Assembly (NCBI GenBank): GCA_027886175.1
Contig: JAJNNQ010000004.1
Span: 1,178,001-1,242,000 of the forward strand
Reading direction: 5' to 3'
DNA length: 64,000 bases
Source: Phylloscopus collybita
Lineage: Eukaryota > Chordata > Aves > Passeriformes > Phylloscopidae
In this document: positions 44,201 to 59,500 of the stretch, in pieces
Layout of the letters: every line of letters starts with the position of its first letter
Position numbering within the stretch: the first letter of the stretch is position 1
Made by a program: the position numbers and the translations under genes
Notes under the pieces: generated by a model
The model's database searches: none
Seen by the model: only the letters and a program-made list of their open reading frames with translations
What the model was told of the DNA's origin: nothing

Positions 44201-47200
44201 ACTAGGCACCTCATGTGAACAGTTAAAGAATAATCTGCCTTAGCAGAGGGTTTTCTCTTAACCAAACAGAGACGACTAACTCATCCGTGTGTATCCATTA
44301 ATTTGCTTAGATCATTTCTCAAGGCATGACATCTTTGTTAGAAAAGCATAATTCTTTTGAACCTCATTAAGACTTCTTGACAAACAGGGTCTGTCAATTA
44401 GTTGTGTTAAAAACAGTCTCTCTTTTTATCTGCTGTCTTTTGAGTTTGCATTTACAAGAGGAATTTACTTAGTGACAGATGTTTCCCCACATGATGGTCT
44501 GATTTATGTCACATGTAGAAGACTACCACAATATTAATTGTATTAATTAAGTACAATATTAATACATTTCAATAAGACGTCTGAGTTTCTCTACTTTCAC
44601 ATGAACTCAGACACCATTTCTTTCTAAAGATAAATTTAAAATTATTGTTTTAAATTTTGCATTTTTTCTCATAACACTAGAATCACAATTTTGTACTATA
44701 TGCACACAGGTTTAGAAAGCGCTAAAATGTTTATGTAAAAAAATAGGAAAATTATGCTACATAATTAAAGCATAAGCTTTAAACCTTTCAACCTTCTTGA
44801 AAGATGGGATTAGATGAAGAAACTATTTCTCTGACAAAAGATATCTGTAAAAAGTTCCAGTCATTTTATTTATCTCAAATCTTTCTGGTAACCACCAATT
44901 ATCTATCTACATCAAATCTTAAATGAGATACTTAGAAGTCTTTAGAATAGCAACTCAAATTAAGCAGATCTCAGGAAGGCATGCTTCCAAACTAATTTAT
45001 AAAAATCATCAATTTTCTGTTAGTCTAAAAGTGTGAAGCAAAAGGTTATACTCAGAAATTAGTAACTTGCTAGCTCCTTGAAATAATTGATGGTGAAAAA
45101 AACCATGTTTTGTGTCAGTTAGTATCACTGTACTAAGCAAAACAGTTTACTTTCTTAAGCCACCCAAGTTGCACAAAAGGATTCTGAACTTGCCTGACTG
45201 ACAAAACAGACCTCAAAAGACATTCACAGATATTCAATCTGTCAGTGCAGAATTCCTGCTACTGCTCAGTACCATTACTGCAGTGTGATGTCTTCCTGCA
45301 CAACAGGTAGGAAGTACCTGCACTTTGAGTACGAGTTTTAACAGGAGTTTTAACAGCTTAAGCAAAGCTGAGCACACCTCTAAAGTTTTGTGCATTTTCT
45401 CCACAAGTCACATACATACACTCTGCCTACAGTTTAAATTTTAAAGTCTTATTCTAATGCGCCAGATATACCTCATTTCCCTTTACACCTAGTGGCAGAA
45501 ACCGAGCATACAACATTAAAAGCAAACATTGATATTAAAGCCTGCTCCCAAATCTGAGAATACTTGTTGCACCTAAAACTCTCACAAACAAGACTTTTCA
45601 GCAGTCTAGTACAATATCCTACATGAAACAGATACTAAGAAAAAATAATTCCTCAATGTCTTAGCTGTATTCATATTGCATATCTGCCAACATATAGTCT
45701 AATGTTGCTGGTTGCTACAAAATATTGCTGTCCTCTAAGTGAGAAAAATGTCAAAGGAAAAGTAGGAATGAGTTAGCAAATCCCTTTTCCCACTATTTAA
45801 AACCAGTCTCAAAGAACGAAAGGTTTTGCTTTTCCTGGTTTACAGAATGCAAAAATTGTATCACATACTTACTTCTTGTGTGTGAGGTCCAGACCACTGT
45901 TGACTATTCCCTCCACCTTGACATTTTTCTGTCCACAAATATTTCCATAACTGTCATATCCTGAAAGCAGTCTTGCAGCTGCTCCAGTAGCTATTGAAAA
46001 GCCACAGATAAAACCCTGGAAGAATAAAAAAACTCCACAGTTAAGCAATACTTTGTTTGACAGCTGGGAAAAGTCAGTTTTATTAATTTATTTCTAAGTA
46101 GAGGTTGTCTAAAAATTCTTTCAGACTGGAAAAGGAAAGACAAAGACTATCAAAGAGAACTGTCGTGCAATAATAAAACTGATTGCAAGCTAAAAGAGGA
46201 TTCAGACATCTAACACTTGATATAATACAAGCACAGTTAAGACTCCTGTATGTGATCTGAAAGTCATATTGTCAGCAAGTGGGCATGAAGCAGAAGGGAG
46301 AAGTCAGCAAGTGGGCAAGGGCAGGCAGTGAAGGAGAGCTACAAGTGGAGATGGAGTTGTCACGGATTGCTATGCGTCTTAAACAATTCCACACAATCCT
46401 GATTTTCTTGCTTACAGACTTTTTTTTTTTTTCCTTTTAATTCAGTACTTTCAAAGATGAGCTAGAATGAAGAGGCCTATCTTACACAAGTTTCTTTTAA
46501 GGAAATCCTCTTAAAGCAAGTGACCAGGTCAAGGCCACTACCGTTTCAGATGCTGGTTTTAAATGCAGAAAAGAAACAGATGCAAAGCGGTTCAGACCAA
46601 GTAATGTGGAAAATACGCAAAGTAAGCAGGTTTTGCTGTGAACTTCCAGAGATATTTCACAAGCAAAACCAAGATAAAGGCAATGATTGTGCAAACAAGA
46701 GACTGGCCCAAAAGCTCCATTAGCAAATCACTGAGAGGGAGAAATGAACCATCAGCTCACTCCACTACCATCAAGGGACTGATTTTACATGTGAGACAGG
46801 CTAAGATTTGAGAAGTGGAATAAACAGTTGAGACAAGTGCATGGAGCAACAGATGGCAGTAGCAGGATCAGATGAAATGATGACAACAGGTAATGACATT
46901 GGCATGGAACAGTGAAAATGTGGGTGGTTCACACTGCAAGTGAAGTCTCCTAGAACGGTAACTATGTGACCCAAGTGGATGATTGCTCTGCATATTGCAT
47001 TGCTTAGACAGGAAAATTTGGGACACTCATGCACAGAAAACTAATTTATAACTGAGGGAACAGGTAAGTATAACCAAATAATCATGGAACATAACAAAAC
47101 CAGGAAAAAAAAATGCAAAAGAAAGCTGCTTGTTTCAGGAAGTGCTGTGCTTTTTGCAGTTTTAAGATATTCACAGATACAGTAACACCATAATTCATAT

Positions 47201-50200
47201 GATTTTAAATAATCATTACAATTTTTACATTTGAAGCCCAACCATTGAAAAACACCCTGGGGAAAGTAGAAGAAAATTTTCAGTGGAATTATTCCAAACA
47301 CCAGAGACCAAGGGAGAGCAGAAAAGAAAACTGAGAGCATGTAAGTCCCAAACCCCCTAAGGACACCTGCTTGCAACACAGCAGTACAAGACAGCAATGG
47401 ACATTCTCTATTTAAGAGGAGTACCAAACATAGGTCCATGAAACAAAACAAGATGGAAAGAAATGTACTTCTACTTTTCATTAATCTGCAGCTTTTCGAG
47501 GTTTGGTCTTTTGATAAAAAGTGTACAGTATAGTGAGGCTGACTTGAAAAAGGTGATGATTTCATCACAGAGGACAGAACTGTTAAAACTTTGAAAGATT
47601 TTACCGTTAGTAATATGGTTGTTAACAATAGCTGCTTCTATGAAGTATACAATAAAAATAAATAAATTAACAAATAAGCAAAAACCCTGTTAATTCTTTG
47701 ATAGTCAGAACCTTTGTTTCTCACAAAAAAGTTTACTGTGATTCACAGAATTGTTTACCAAACTCCCAGCTATCATTTCTGGGATATGCAGAGTCCCAAA
47801 AGGAACATGAGTCAAGTGATAATTTGCCATGCTGAAAAATCACTTACCACTGAGACTGCAGTTTCAGGGGAAGAGAAGCTGGAGCAAGAACTGGCACCAA
47901 AAATAAATTATGGATCCCTACCAAAGGCCTTTGATATGTACATACTACTCATTTCTGTTCTACAGCTGATGGCTCCCATGCAAATACATCCTGATCTTTG
48001 TCAGTGACTAGGTTACTGACAGGTTTTAAAATTCCTTTCTTATGAATGCAAACTCTTCAACTATGTAACATTTACAAAATCCTCTGAGTTTTACTCACCA
48101 TTCCTATGCAGAAGAGGACAAATAAGAGCAGCCATGGTACATCTGTGCAGCTGTGGTCTTCCAGAGGTTTCCACTCTCGCTTGGAACTCTTGTGTGAAAA
48201 AAGAGAGATGAGGTTAAAAACACTTTCATTGTCTGCTCATAATACAAAAAGGCAGAAAATTATTCTACAGGTAATTTACCTACAGCAGGAGCCATCTTTA
48301 AATGCCAAGATAGTTTAGGAAGCTTGGTTGAAAGACTTAAAGAGTAAGATTCATGTACGATTCCAAAAGAAGTGGCTCCACAGGTGCTAGATCACCGAGT
48401 AGTTATTTACCCAGAAAACAGTTAATTTTTCCAGAAATTTATAAATATCTATCCACAAAACGGGTTATTTTCACTTGTCTTTTTATTAACAGAAAACAGA
48501 AACTAATGGCATGGAATTGACAATATCTCGTATTGCAGTCTTTCACAGCTACTTTTCAGTAATCTGATTTCCAGGAAGGATAAAGGATTAAACGTTTCAA
48601 AACCCCTAAGTTTTCAAACACTATTGGAAGGCTGAACAAGAACTATGCATGTAGAAAGGAGGCAATAAATTGCTGTTTAAGGAAGAGTTTTCTACCTGCC
48701 AAAGGCAGCTGAGCTTAACACTTCAGTGAAGAAATCTTTCATCTGTACTGCTATGGTGCCAGAAAGGAATACTCAGTGATGGAGGTAGTTGTAAGCAATT
48801 CAGATAGTTTGCTGCTCATGAGGTAAAAATTCTCAAGTATGTATACATTGCTAAGGTAATTGAAGTCTTATAAATAGTCATTTAGGCAAAAAGGTTTCAG
48901 GAAAAGAATAAGCACTAGCTGCAACACAAAACTAACCACCAAATCAGAACTTGTTATAACAAAAATACTGATAACAGCTACTTTTAAAAATAGAATTACA
49001 CAAGTTTTTTCAACAGGCTCCCAAACACTGATATATTGACTGAGACCCAAAAACGGCAGACACTGTTTTAATCCTTGAGGAAGAAAAAGAGATTGATATA
49101 AGGAGACTGCCTACATAACTGTTCTCTCCAGAGACAAAGCAAAGGGGATAACCTATTCAAATTTTGAATTTCTTTTTTTCTCTTAAGACTCTAAAGAATC
49201 TTCAAGATTTTGATGACAAGGCAGCAAATGTCAGTACTGAATTAAAACAGAATGACTGGATGAAATGTCAACATCTTTTATCTCCAGTATGTATTTTGCA
49301 TATTTTTAATTTTAAAAAAAGCAACAGCATGTAACTTACATGATATTAGCAAGGTGATATTTTTGGTATTAATGACTTTGGCTTTTTTTAATTCACAAGC
49401 ACAAAGCAACGTTTTAAAATACTACCATCAGAGATCTAAAAACTGGATAAACAAATGAAATCCTGCAGGCATCATATTTCAAAAAATGCAGTTTTCTAAG
49501 TAGTCCAACTTGGCATTAGGAAATTCCATGCTAATTTTGCAATCTTTTATTAAGGAAGTTCCACTTACAGACGTGATAAATACAGTTTTACAGGTGTGAT
49601 AAATACTGTTTTAATTCAAGATGCAAATTCACTGTAGGTTCTGAACAAACTTCTTTAGATTTTACTCAATCAGCAGTGAGAGGTGCTAAAAGGTCACATT
49701 ATGTACTCTACAACCCACATTCAACAAAACTGAATCTTCTGATCCTGGTAGTTCACACTTAAAACTAACACACTCCTCGAACTTAACATTTACAACAAGA
49801 TTGTGACATTTATGTTGCTATAATTAGCATAACCATAATTGCATAAAATACAGAAGGCTTCGTACTTCCTATTCCTAAATTCACACGAAGAACTCCAGAT
49901 TCTTTAGAAATTTACTTTTATTTACAAACAGCAGAGATAAATTTCAGCTGCAACTGCTGTATTAAGAGCAAACTGCCCTTGGCAAAAGAGGGAGCAGCAA
50001 AATGCACTGCGGAGTGTGCTTTGTCTTGTTGGGGTTTATTTTATCCTCTCTCTACCATCTGCATTCAAAATCTTTTAATAGGATTTTTAAAGCCTCTAGA
50101 ATAGCTCTGGCAAGGATTTCAGTTGTCTGACTAGTCACAGTTACCATAAGTAACAGTTCCCATAAGTAATGCATTTTACTTACTAAGAGGACTGCAATTT

Positions 50201-53200
50201 ATATGTCAAAAAGAAACTTGAAATACCACAATGTGAACGTAGTCAGAAAGTTACACAGATAAATTGATTCTCTATGGTTCTTACTCTGCTCAAAAACAAC
50301 AACAACAACTTCAAAAAAAAATGAACAAAATTAACAAACAAACAAACAAAAACCACCCCCACCCCAAAACACTAGGAAGGTATTCTAAGCAAAAAGTATC
50401 CTTGGAGGAAACTCAACAGGTACTAGAGATACTTACTAACTTACAATTTAACCACCTATCCTGGTAACAAGGTATGAAATTATGTATGTTTAAAACAACA
50501 CCCTCTTCTGTAGCCTGTCCAATCTTTATCGTCCTCAGACCTCACTAAAACCCAAGCTAGCTACCCTTATCTGTCTATTATTTTCTTCCCAGTTGCTTCC
50601 TCGTATTCTGGATTCCCAATGAATCCTCTTCCATAGCTTCATAGTCCTTTAGCCTTGTCTGTGATGATGCTGTCGGTGTCTCTCCAGTGACTGCTCCCTG
50701 TCTACACCCTTAGGCATTTACTCAAGACTGTGATTTCCATGCTTTGGCAACATAAATTGTTAATCCATGGTCCATAAGGCCTAACAAATGTTATTTGTTC
50801 TGCAATCTGTAAACTATGCTTTGTCTCCATTGTAACTGAAACACCATAACATTTTAGCAGACATGCTTTGCCTGAAATCCTAAATCAGTACTTCTACTCA
50901 TTTTAGCTTTTCTTCCAGATAGATCAGGAGCCTGCACTATTTGCTTACGCAAGAAAGCTAGAGGAAAAAAAATGGAAATTATTTGATTCATTTCAAGTTT
51001 TCCCTTAAAACAGAGCTTTCATAATTTACACTATGCTCTCTAAGGATATTCTTGCCATTAACAAAGCATGTACTGTCATGAGAGAGCACAGACAATGTGG
51101 AGCATTCAGTCAGAAGTGGAAGGCTGGCAAACCAGTGTTTCTCTCCAAGACAAACTTGCAGGTTGGAAACATTCCCTGCTCATAACAGCTTATCTGTGCT
51201 GATTTTTATTTTTACCCAAGAACCCAAATGAGTGTGTTCAGAAGTTTACATCTGTACATTTTGCACAAGGCTTAGCAAACTCAAAACCAAATCAGAACCC
51301 TCGGGTACTGCAGTGTTACAATTAGTACTACACACCTAGAAGATTTGATGTCTACAATTAAGACTTCTCTTGCGGAAGAGGAAGTGGGAAGAGCGTCAGG
51401 ACATTAACTACTGGTTCTTACTAGTTGAATTCAGAACAACACATTCTCAAGACTAAAAGTATTTGCATGCAAATACAAAATAAAAAGAGGTTATTTTCTT
51501 GGTAGTCATTGCACCCAATCACCCCAAAGCAAAAAGAGAATTCCCTCTTCCAGATTTCTTCCTTACTGCCACTTCCAAAATATACCTTTGCAGCACCAAA
51601 GAATAGGTGTATAAATACATTGCAGAATACTGCAATATACTTCTGTATAGGAATTGTCAGAATTCCTGTACATAGGCGTCGCCAAAACCACTTTCGCTGT
51701 TAACTGTAATAGCAGTACTGGGTGCTGCCATACAAGTACTTGCGTGCCATAACCAGGGGGAAACCCATACAAGAGCATAAAAAGATGAAAAAACAGCATT
51801 TCAACAGGAGATTACAGATGCAGGGAGCTACAGAGAATTTATTTTGAACACACCATGTCTCACGCAACGTAAAATTTGGGAGTGATGAGACTGAAGCAAG
51901 AAGCCTATTAAATAACATCTGCAGCACTACATATACAGATAATCAAGCTGTGGGTAAGTAGCAAAGATGTGAATAAGATGAGGATAAAGAAGGAATCTGC
52001 CATCAGATGTTGCAACATCAGGATGGTACAGGAAACAGAAAGAAAAACTCTTGTGGTGGTCAGATGACATGTTTAAAGAAGAAGAAAATTTGGGTGCTAG
52101 TGAGGCAGCTGGACTGAATTAAGGACAACCCAATGAATAACTGGCATGAGTTACTGGATGAAAAGGAGTTGCAGTTCAGAGCCTAGAGGTTAGACTCTGG
52201 GCTCCACTTCGACTTGTTAGCAGCTGGAGAGTATAGGATTATTCCAACTTGCATATGAACACAAAGATTGTAAGAATAAAGTTACAACTTCATTCAGATA
52301 GTTAAGCACACTGACGTTAAGATAATTTGTTACAAAACCCTATTCCAGGAACTGTATTCATCTAACTACATCTTTAAATTCTCTGTTTCATCACCTTGAT
52401 GTAACACCCTGACTCAGAATACATACAACTGTAATTCAATACAGAAGAGTAAATAGACATAACTGCTCTTTGTTTATTCAAATTAGAATTCAGAAATTAC
52501 TGTGTAGCTAACTATCTTCATAGAAGACAAATAGCCAGAGTGTGCACACCGCATTAATAAACAGCCTTTAGAGGCAAAAAAAGGATTCTCATCCTGATTG
52601 GCATCCTTTGTGGAAACTGCTGCAACATCCACCTTTCCTAGAAGGCAAACTGGTCTGATAAAAGTACCAGAGATTCAACTGATCACATAAATAGCATTCT
52701 GTTTATTCTCATAGCACTCTAAGTATAGAATATACAAAATTTACACCTATGATGCAAATTCAACCCTTCAAAATTGGAGGGTCCATTTGCAATGCTGTGC
52801 ATACCACCAAAAGACACGTAAGGGCATGGCTCCTTGGGAAATGGGCAAGCCAGGTTAAAAAGCTGATGACCAAGAAGTCATCCAGTTCAGAAACCAAGTT
52901 TAACCCTGCACCTTCAAATGTTATTGAAACATACCCACACAAGAGAAGAAGACAGTTCTTGAAACATTTATAACTGATTCCTAATGGCGATTTAAGGAGA
53001 TGTTATTTTACCCATTTTACATCTTTACAAGCTAAAGAACAGTACTAATCACATGTAGAACTTTACTGTGAACCATTCCACCTACAAATAAGATGAGCCA
53101 TAATTTACTAGTTTACCAAACTGTTTCCAATGCAAGAGAGTAATTCTTAAGGTTTAACAGGCATGTCGTTTTTCTGTCCAAGACATGGTACTTCCTACAC

Positions 53201-56200
53201 TATGCAGCTATTTAAAGGAACTAACAGCAGTTGCATATTATCCTAATGACACTTCTTCCATCTCTGAATAGAGCTCGATCCTAGAGCCTGAAGAGAGAGA
53301 CCACCAGTCCTGACCTCAAGCATGACAATCTATTCCCCACACAAGTATACTTCTGAGAACCAAAGTAAACTAGTTCTCTCTATAAAACTTTCATGTGGCA
53401 AATCCACTGTTTAAGTGTGCAGAACAAAGTCTTGAAGAATGAAACCTATTTTCAGTTCATGACATTACCTACCACATTGCATGAAAACTCTTCGCTTACT
53501 CCACCAAGAAATCTAAGAACACTGTACGCAGCTGACTTAGCTAAAATGTTCACCATGACCTACAGACTTCCTGTGCATGGTTGTCAGACAAAGCACAAAC
53601 AGCAGCTTACAGCACTCTATCATAAGTTCAGATAATCTCTCAGGTTCACAATATAACTTATGATACAGCATATTATTGGTACACCTCCATTGGTACTACT
53701 AGAGCAGGAACACGCACCAGCAAGTGCAAACTTTCACTCTACTAAATTATGCCAGTTCCCTGGAAGAATGAACTATACTGTATCAATTAAAATACCTCCA
53801 TAAACACACTAAAATAATTGTTAGTGTAGACTTGGCCTGGATCTACCTCTGGGGAATAGTAGTATTGCTCCAATCTCAAAGAACTAATGCTCTTTGCTTT
53901 TGCTTTGCTAATGGTTGCATTCTCATGGGAGACAGAAGCCTGAGTTGCCACAGACTTAGAAAACCCGAAGCAATGTCTCCCACTTACAGGGACAAAAGAG
54001 CTTGTCACTGTAAAACTACTGCAGCATGTCCCAGTCTTCTCTAGAAAAAAGCCAAAACACCTTGGGGCAATTCCAAAAGGGACTGCATAATAGGACATGC
54101 AACTCACTGTGGAGTCCAATACCCATTTTTGTGTGATTTCTGTTTCAATCTCATTACAACACAGTGTATTTTTCAATTTACTGCAGAGCAGACACTAGTC
54201 ACACTTCAGACGTAGAGCCATATAACAGTATTTTACATATAGGCACCCATATCCTTATTTTCCTAATGACTTCACATTTCACTACTCATTTTCCAATGCC
54301 CTGTCCACTGAAAAGATGCACCTGCCCATCATAAGTACCAAAGTCAGAAATAATGCTAGGTGTACTACTGCTTTATCCACCAAAAGGTAATGAATTTATA
54401 TTTTGCTTCACTTCAGATATTAAGAAAACCACCAATTCAATATGTCCACATCTTCTATTTCACTAATGTTCTCTGACTGCACCAATAGTATTTATAAGTT
54501 TTTAACATAAGGTAAACAAATTTGAAATCGCATAAGGCATCACTTACAGTGTTACTAATGGTATAATATAAGGATTTTTACCCTGAAAACTCAAACATGG
54601 GGACTTCACCCTTGAATGTAGCATATGTTGTGTTATAGATCATCCTCCATTCATCTTATATTAAGATATAAGTCAACTCATATTAAACATTGCTTCAAAA
54701 CTCCTTGATTTCATACCTCCACCTCAATCAACAACTTAAATATTTATCTTGAAACATAACACAGCTGATTAAATAAAGCTGACATGATCAGCACACCTAC
54801 TGCAGCTCTGAAGTTTAGAGATCAGGCCATCTGCAGACAAAAGCCCTGCTTTAACATCTCAAAAGTATTTAGTTTTTGTTCCTTTTCTTCATTACACATT
54901 ATTAAGTATTTATTTCAAATGAGTGATAAATAGAGATACTTTACAAATATCACAGGAATATTTTTCAGGGCTTTAAAATATCCACTTCAATGCAATATTG
55001 GTACTTCCACGGTTCTTAATCATTAATAAAAAAATCAGTCACGCAAAAAACCAAAACAATAAAAACCCAAAGCAACAAAACCAAAACAAACCCCAACCCC
55101 CCCAAACCTATAACCCCTCACAAAAACCACAGAACCAAAAAATCAAAACATTTCTGAAGACATTTTGCACATACCGAGTTACTGCATTATATTTGATTTT
55201 TCTACTTTTTCATCAACCTGTTTCACAGAATTTCAAATTTTATTACTTCTACAGACGGCAAATCCCAAATTATAAAATATTTTCTAACTCAGGACAAGTA
55301 AAACATACAATTAAAAACACACTTTACTTCCAAATGTTACCTTTATTGCAGGACATTGAGACATATCCAAAAAACCCACCAGGAATCCCAAGGCAAAACT
55401 CCCGAGTTACTGGTCTCCACATGAGATGTGGAAGACATTCCACAGAAAACGCTGCCTCTGTTCTTTGCACTGTCTTCATGCAAATGCAAGACCAAAGGCA
55501 TCACAGCTCATTAGGAGCTCATGGCCTGCACAGCACTGCTGTGGGAACTAACAGTGTTGCCACCTACAGGGACATTCACAGCAGCTTGATACACATTCCT
55601 TCAAAATGCATCCAATCTTCAAACGTGTTTGCCAATTGAAAATCACAGCTGCTTAAATACAACTCCCCACTTACAGGTTCAAAATTCTGGCATAACAAGA
55701 AAGAAAAACACTCAGGATTGCAATAAGAGGACAGTGCTTGAGGACACAAAGTATATTAGATTAACAGGAACTAATAATAAGAAAGCTCTATCTGATTTAT
55801 GTAGGAAAAGTGGGAGGAGAAAGGAAAAGGAAATACTGTGTCAAGTCCTTAGCTTATTACATAAGCATACTTCCTTATAACTATGCAATAATTTTGCAGT
55901 TTTTCACTGCAAACTGTGGGAAGTCTGACAAAGCATTCCCAGGACATGGTTATCGTGACCTTGAATGAAATACTTAAATGGGTTTCCTGTTTTGTTTCTG
56001 TAGATCTGCATACAACATTCAGAGGTTTTTTCCTCAGTCAAATAATACATCTGAAGAGCAGCAAGAGTGGTTTCAATTCAAAACAAAACCAAACCAAAAT
56101 AGGCCAGTGATGATTTCTGCTGTAGACAGCTACTTAACTACACTAATTAAGAGCAGGGACTATATATGTTGTTGGGTACAAGTCACTTTGTTCTGCTCAT

Positions 56201-56557
56201 CATGCTTTCCACCATAGTCTAGCAACATGACTGATAAAAATAACAGCTGCTAGAAACTAGCATGTAAAAATGCAGTATGGAATCTGCTTTCCAATATACC
56301 AGCAATCATCTTACATTCTTACAGTGCATCTCATACTGGGTGTTGAAATAATATTAAAGCAGAAAAAAACCTAAATTTTTGGGCTGTACAGCTGAACTTC
56401 AAAATCAAGTTGACACTTCTCTTTTCTTAAATATACATACAGATGCTCTATAAGCCATTGTCATATAATTATACACTTCTATTCCACATTAGGAAGCTGG
56501 TTACCCAGAAGACTTAAAAGAAAAGAAAACAAAACAAACAAAAAAACAAAACAAAAC

Positions 56558-56588
<31 letters not shown>

Positions 56589-59500
56589 AAAAAAAAAAAA
56601 AAAAAAAAAAACCCACAAAAAACCAAACCATAGAAACCAACCAAACAAAAACACACAACAAGAGAGGGCCTAGCAAAAGCAGGCCAATGAATGCAATGAC
56701 ATTTATTTACTGCATAAGTCTGGGAAATGTCAAAGCAGACCTGAGAGAACTGTATTAGACATTCACCAACACAAACTTTCTCTAAAAACTACAACCAAGC
56801 TTTCAGTACAGTTTCATAAAACAAAGGTAAAAATTAGCAATCAGTTTAGTCAACAGGCAGAAGGAGCTTGACAACATTGCACAACCATTTTTTAGAAGGT
56901 AAGCATAAAATTTACGCAATTTTCCAAAAGGTGCTCCAAAGGGGGAAAGATATAAATACAAAATATCAAAGACACAGTTTCTGGTTTGCATGTTCTACTT
57001 TTCAAAAAAGAAATCACTAAGGTAAGTTCATAGGAACAAAAATTATAGTCAGCCCAAATATGGAAAAGGCATGCACAGTTACTGCCAAAGCTTGCCTTCA
57101 AAGTAAGCAGCATAAAGACGGTTGACCACTTCACTACTTAACAAACACTCTCATTTCTTCATAACGGTAAAGAAAAGCCATCAGTTGGGTGATACTTAAC
57201 ATATCCTCACAATTATTAACCTAAAACTCTGATGGCTGACAGCAGTCTCAATGCCAAATAGATTTAACATAAGCTTTGGACTTCGCATTCACTATTAACA
57301 ATGCAAGATAATTAGTCTTCTCCAAAACTGTTCTCACTTCATCAAAAAAAAAATTCTGTAAGGATGTTATGTCCCATGCTTGTTCCTAGTACAAACTATC
57401 ACCTCCTGAAGCTCTTAAAATGTTGATGTTTGAATTACCTGAAAAAGGAAGTAACTTGCTACCTACAAATTTTAAGAAGTGATATAACTGAAGGGTAGTC
57501 TGAACCTCAGATCAGCTAGTTCTCAGTAGGAAAAACTCAATGAATTTTATAGAGTACTCACAAGTATCTATGTAGTTGAAATATTTCTCTGTTAAGATCA
57601 AAAGGAATTATTTGCACAGGTTGTGCAGTTGCTTGTGACAGCATTTATAAAAGGATATCTCATGCTTCACTAACAGAGCTTACAGACCAGAAATCAGAAG
57701 CAATTCCATGAGATGCCTTATCATTAGCATGCTCTTGGATCCTCTTGTACACTTCATCCTTCATACAACATCTGCTTACCAGAGGCCAGAACAGAAGCCT
57801 AATCTCCTGTCAATATATTGAAAGGGAAATCAAGCTTCCTATCTCCTAGAAGGAGAACTCACAATTCGTTCTGTTTCCCCTCATTAACAGCATTATTTGT
57901 CCAGTCTTCTTCCATTATGGTATCCATGCCCAAAACGAAACAAGCATGTTTTGATGCCCCCTAAACTCATTTGACTGTGAGAACCTCTGACAACTGAAGA
58001 CATATGGCTGATGTACAATTAATAATCTCTATTGGCCATAATTGTCAGAAGAGACATTCCATCAGAACTACTCAGTTTTTCGAAAAAACTCCAGATTTAT
58101 TCAACATTGTTTTGATAGCAGATGCTCAAGGGAAAGTTGAGGGATGATCTGTCTTCATCTCCTCTTATAATGGGAAGTTCTTACAGTCTTTCAAAAACCA
58201 AGGTGACCACTAAAACCACCAAGAATAACATGTGCTTTGTTTTTCCTAGTCATGCCTCCAGTTTCCATATTTCAAGCTTCTCTCACACATATCATAGATT
58301 AAGTCACTAACATAAAAAGCTGTAAGTTTATTTTAAACACACACTGTATTTCCCAATTGCAACACAAAAACTAAGACTTCAATAAATTGCCTTGTTTTCC
58401 TACAACATGTTGCCAAAGCATTGTAGAACAGCAGGAAGGGAGAACAGATTATGTTACAACTGTTCTGCAGGAAAACAGTTTAAGGTCTGTCTCTCCCCAC
58501 ACCTCATTCCCTTTCACTATCTATGAATTTCTGCCCCCCCAGATATTACAATGCAAACTTAACAGAACTGTGCTATAAACTAGACCAGTGGAGCAATATG
58601 AGTGATACTGTAAAATAAGCTTTCTTGCTTAGAAACAAACAAACAAAAAATTGGAACAGATTAGTTCAAGCAGATTTACAGGACAGTCGTGGCAACATAG
58701 GAGTGATGAATTCCAACAGCTATTTCCTGAAAATCCAGTTTTAAAATGGACTGATGCTGTGACACAGAAGAAAATATCACTGGAAAAGAAGAAGAGTGAA
58801 AAGCAAGAGAAGAGAATACCAGCACCCAACTCCATTTTTCGTCCTCAGTAAAAGTAAAGATTTGAAAGAAATGCTCGCAAGATTTGCTCACAAGATCCCT
58901 ACATTTAGGTAGAGAAGATTATTTCCAAAACAGCGCAAACATACCAAAAAAGCCCTCCAATTCAAAACTGAGTTACTTCCATCAAAAGTAAGAAGAAACC
59001 TAAACTTTGTTGCACAGCAGATTCATGATAAAAGAGATGCATCCACACAGAAGCACCTTCTTGTGCAAACACCCATCTCACGATAAAGATGTGGCCAAGA
59101 TAGGACAGTGGGCTGAAACAACATGAAGGTACTGACAAGCAATAGGAGACATGAGATAGAAATCCCACCTCAGTATTTGTCCCATCCTTTACAGGTATCT
59201 CATATAGGATAGCATACCTTGGCTAAACTACAATTCAAAGAAATGTTAGGAAGATCTGCTCATGGTAGGTAAAAGTAAGTAAACAAGACTGCTTTAAGAC
59301 AACTGCTAAGATGTAGCTGACTTGCACAAGCTTTTCTCTACGAGCTCAAGGTTCAAGATGTGATAGTAAAGAGACAGCAAGCACAAAAAATGACAACTTA
59401 GTGATCCTAAGTAAGTACAGAATTGCAAAAGCCTCTAAAGAAAACAAGATGATGACACCCTTGTAACATCAAGGAGAAACAACAGGTAACACTGAAAAGA

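Larger units (their letters stand above)
38323..45872 (-). other. SLC44A1: SLC44A1 intron 3
   Basis: About 7.5 kb. Contains CR1 fragments at 40641-40735, 41930-42375 and 42376-42690, and G-rich irregular sequence at about 40340-41040. The remainder (38.3-40.3 and 42.7-45.9 kb) shows nothing recognisable. Confidence 0.9.

Noticed and set aside
47041..47628. Minus-strand open frame of 195 codons, hydrophobic
   Set aside because: Lies wholly in intron 2. AT-rich DNA read on the T-rich strand gives Leu/Phe/Ser-rich frames; no family resemblance or splice support.
47621..47690. AT-rich stretch with AATAAA-like words as a gene 3' end
   Set aside because: Inside intron 2 with no exon attached; such hexamers are common in AT-rich introns.
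54998..55639. Plus-strand open frame of 213 codons
   Set aside because: Its first part is the A-rich tract (Lys, Asn, Gln, Pro runs). No domain is recognised, it lies antisense in intron 1, and it looks like a composition artefact.
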